From the NCBI GenBank assembly GCA_041687435.1, contig JAWLBX010000016.1, forward strand, positions 1 through 64,000: 64,000 nt of DNA, given 5' to 3'. The notes under the pieces were generated by a model, which searched no databases, had not been told where the DNA came from, and was given only the letters and a program-made list of their open reading frames with translations. Shown here in pieces: positions 63,804-64,000 of the stretch; the stretch's first letter is position 1, and every line of letters starts with the position of its first letter. This DNA is from JACKII01 sp041687435. Lineage in GTDB: Bacteria > Pseudomonadota > Alphaproteobacteria > Bin95. Made by a program: the position numbers and the translations under genes.

Positions 63804-64000
63804 ATGCTATACCGCGACCCGGCGCAGATTGCGGATGGCTGGCTGATGCGGGCGGCGCCGGCACTCTGGTTGACCTTGCTGGTCCTGATTGCTGCACTGC
63901 CAACGCCGTTCGATCAAAGCCCGGTTCCGGATCTGGTCCTGACCGGTGTCTATGCCGCCTGCATTCGCCGGCCGGAATCCGTCCCGATTGCCGTTCTGTT
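63804..64000 (+). CDS. mreD: Rod-shape-determining protein MreD (3' part outside window)
   Basis: The ATG at 63804, 4 nt after mreC, opens a frame that runs off the window. The 65 visible residues contain MLYRDPAQIADGWLMRA and a membrane helix (LWLTLLVLIAALPTPF), then a second hydrophobic stretch. Position directly behind mreC and the hydrophobic start fit MreD. Only the N terminus can be judged. Confidence 0.85.
   Translation, partial: MLYRDPAQIADGWLMRAAPALWLTLLVLIAALPTPFDQSPVPDLVLTGVYAACIRRPESVPIAVL

Overview
The window is GC-rich alphaproteobacterial chromosome. Its gene content suggests a Rhodospirillales-like, possibly marine, bacterium: murA with a DUF2948 neighbour, hflKC-DUF2065-degP, ilvBNC, mreBCD, TRAP/TAXI and BCCT transporters, an alphaproteobacterial-type acetolactate synthase and a bL31 without the zinc cysteines. 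No gene fixes the genus, so this placement is inference.

Positions 1-15.9 kb are an accretion island at the 3' end of a tRNA-Thr(GGT) gene (complement 15828..15902). A 25-nt copy of the tRNA 3' end with two mismatches lies at 7132..7156 and splits the island in two. Unit A (window start to 7131) carries a VirD4/TraG-type coupling ATPase, two membrane proteins in the same operon, a small conserved protein and a large serine recombinase whose reading frame runs straight into the att copy. Unit B (7132-15852) carries a P4-type tyrosine integrase, an AlpA-like regulator, a zinc-finger/Toprim primase, a DUF3987 protein, a small ORF containing a symmetric array of 9-nt-spaced repeats, and a 1170-residue MmeI-like (Type IIL) restriction-modification enzyme. 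It has no structural or transfer genes, so it looks like a satellite-type replicating island with one defence cargo gene.

From 16 to 25 kb are chromosomal genes: dcd, murA, DUF2948, a succinate-semialdehyde dehydrogenase, a CDP-alcohol phosphatidyltransferase, moaD-moaE, an MFS transporter, a secreted protein, a BNR propeller and a nitroreductase. From 25 to 35 kb come a D-aminoacylase, a very AT-rich foreign lipoprotein gene, hydrolases (one frameshifted), a luciferase-like monooxygenase, a BCCT transporter, a NaChBac-type sodium channel with a TLESWSM filter, an N-formylglutamate amidohydrolase and rpmE.

From 35 to 43 kb lie an acyl-CoA synthetase and a zinc-homeostasis cluster. A histidine-rich exported protein is divergent from a Zur-type repressor across a palindromic Zur box. 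Then follow oligoendopeptidase F, an AarF/UbiB kinase, and a ZnuA with its own Zur box but no ZnuB or ZnuC nearby. From 43 to 52 kb are a fused TRAP permease with its TAXI binding protein, a class III aminotransferase, apt, a benzoate-CoA-ligase-like enzyme, a hydrolase and the Fe-S carrier Mrp. From 52 to 64 kb is conserved housekeeping: hflK-hflC-DUF2065-degP, serB, miaA, ilvB-ilvN-ilvC and mreB-mreC-mreD, with mreD cut by the window edge.

The most unusual parts are the tandem island, the repeat arrays in unit B, the low-GC target-recognition segment of the restriction enzyme and the Zur-controlled histidine-rich gene.
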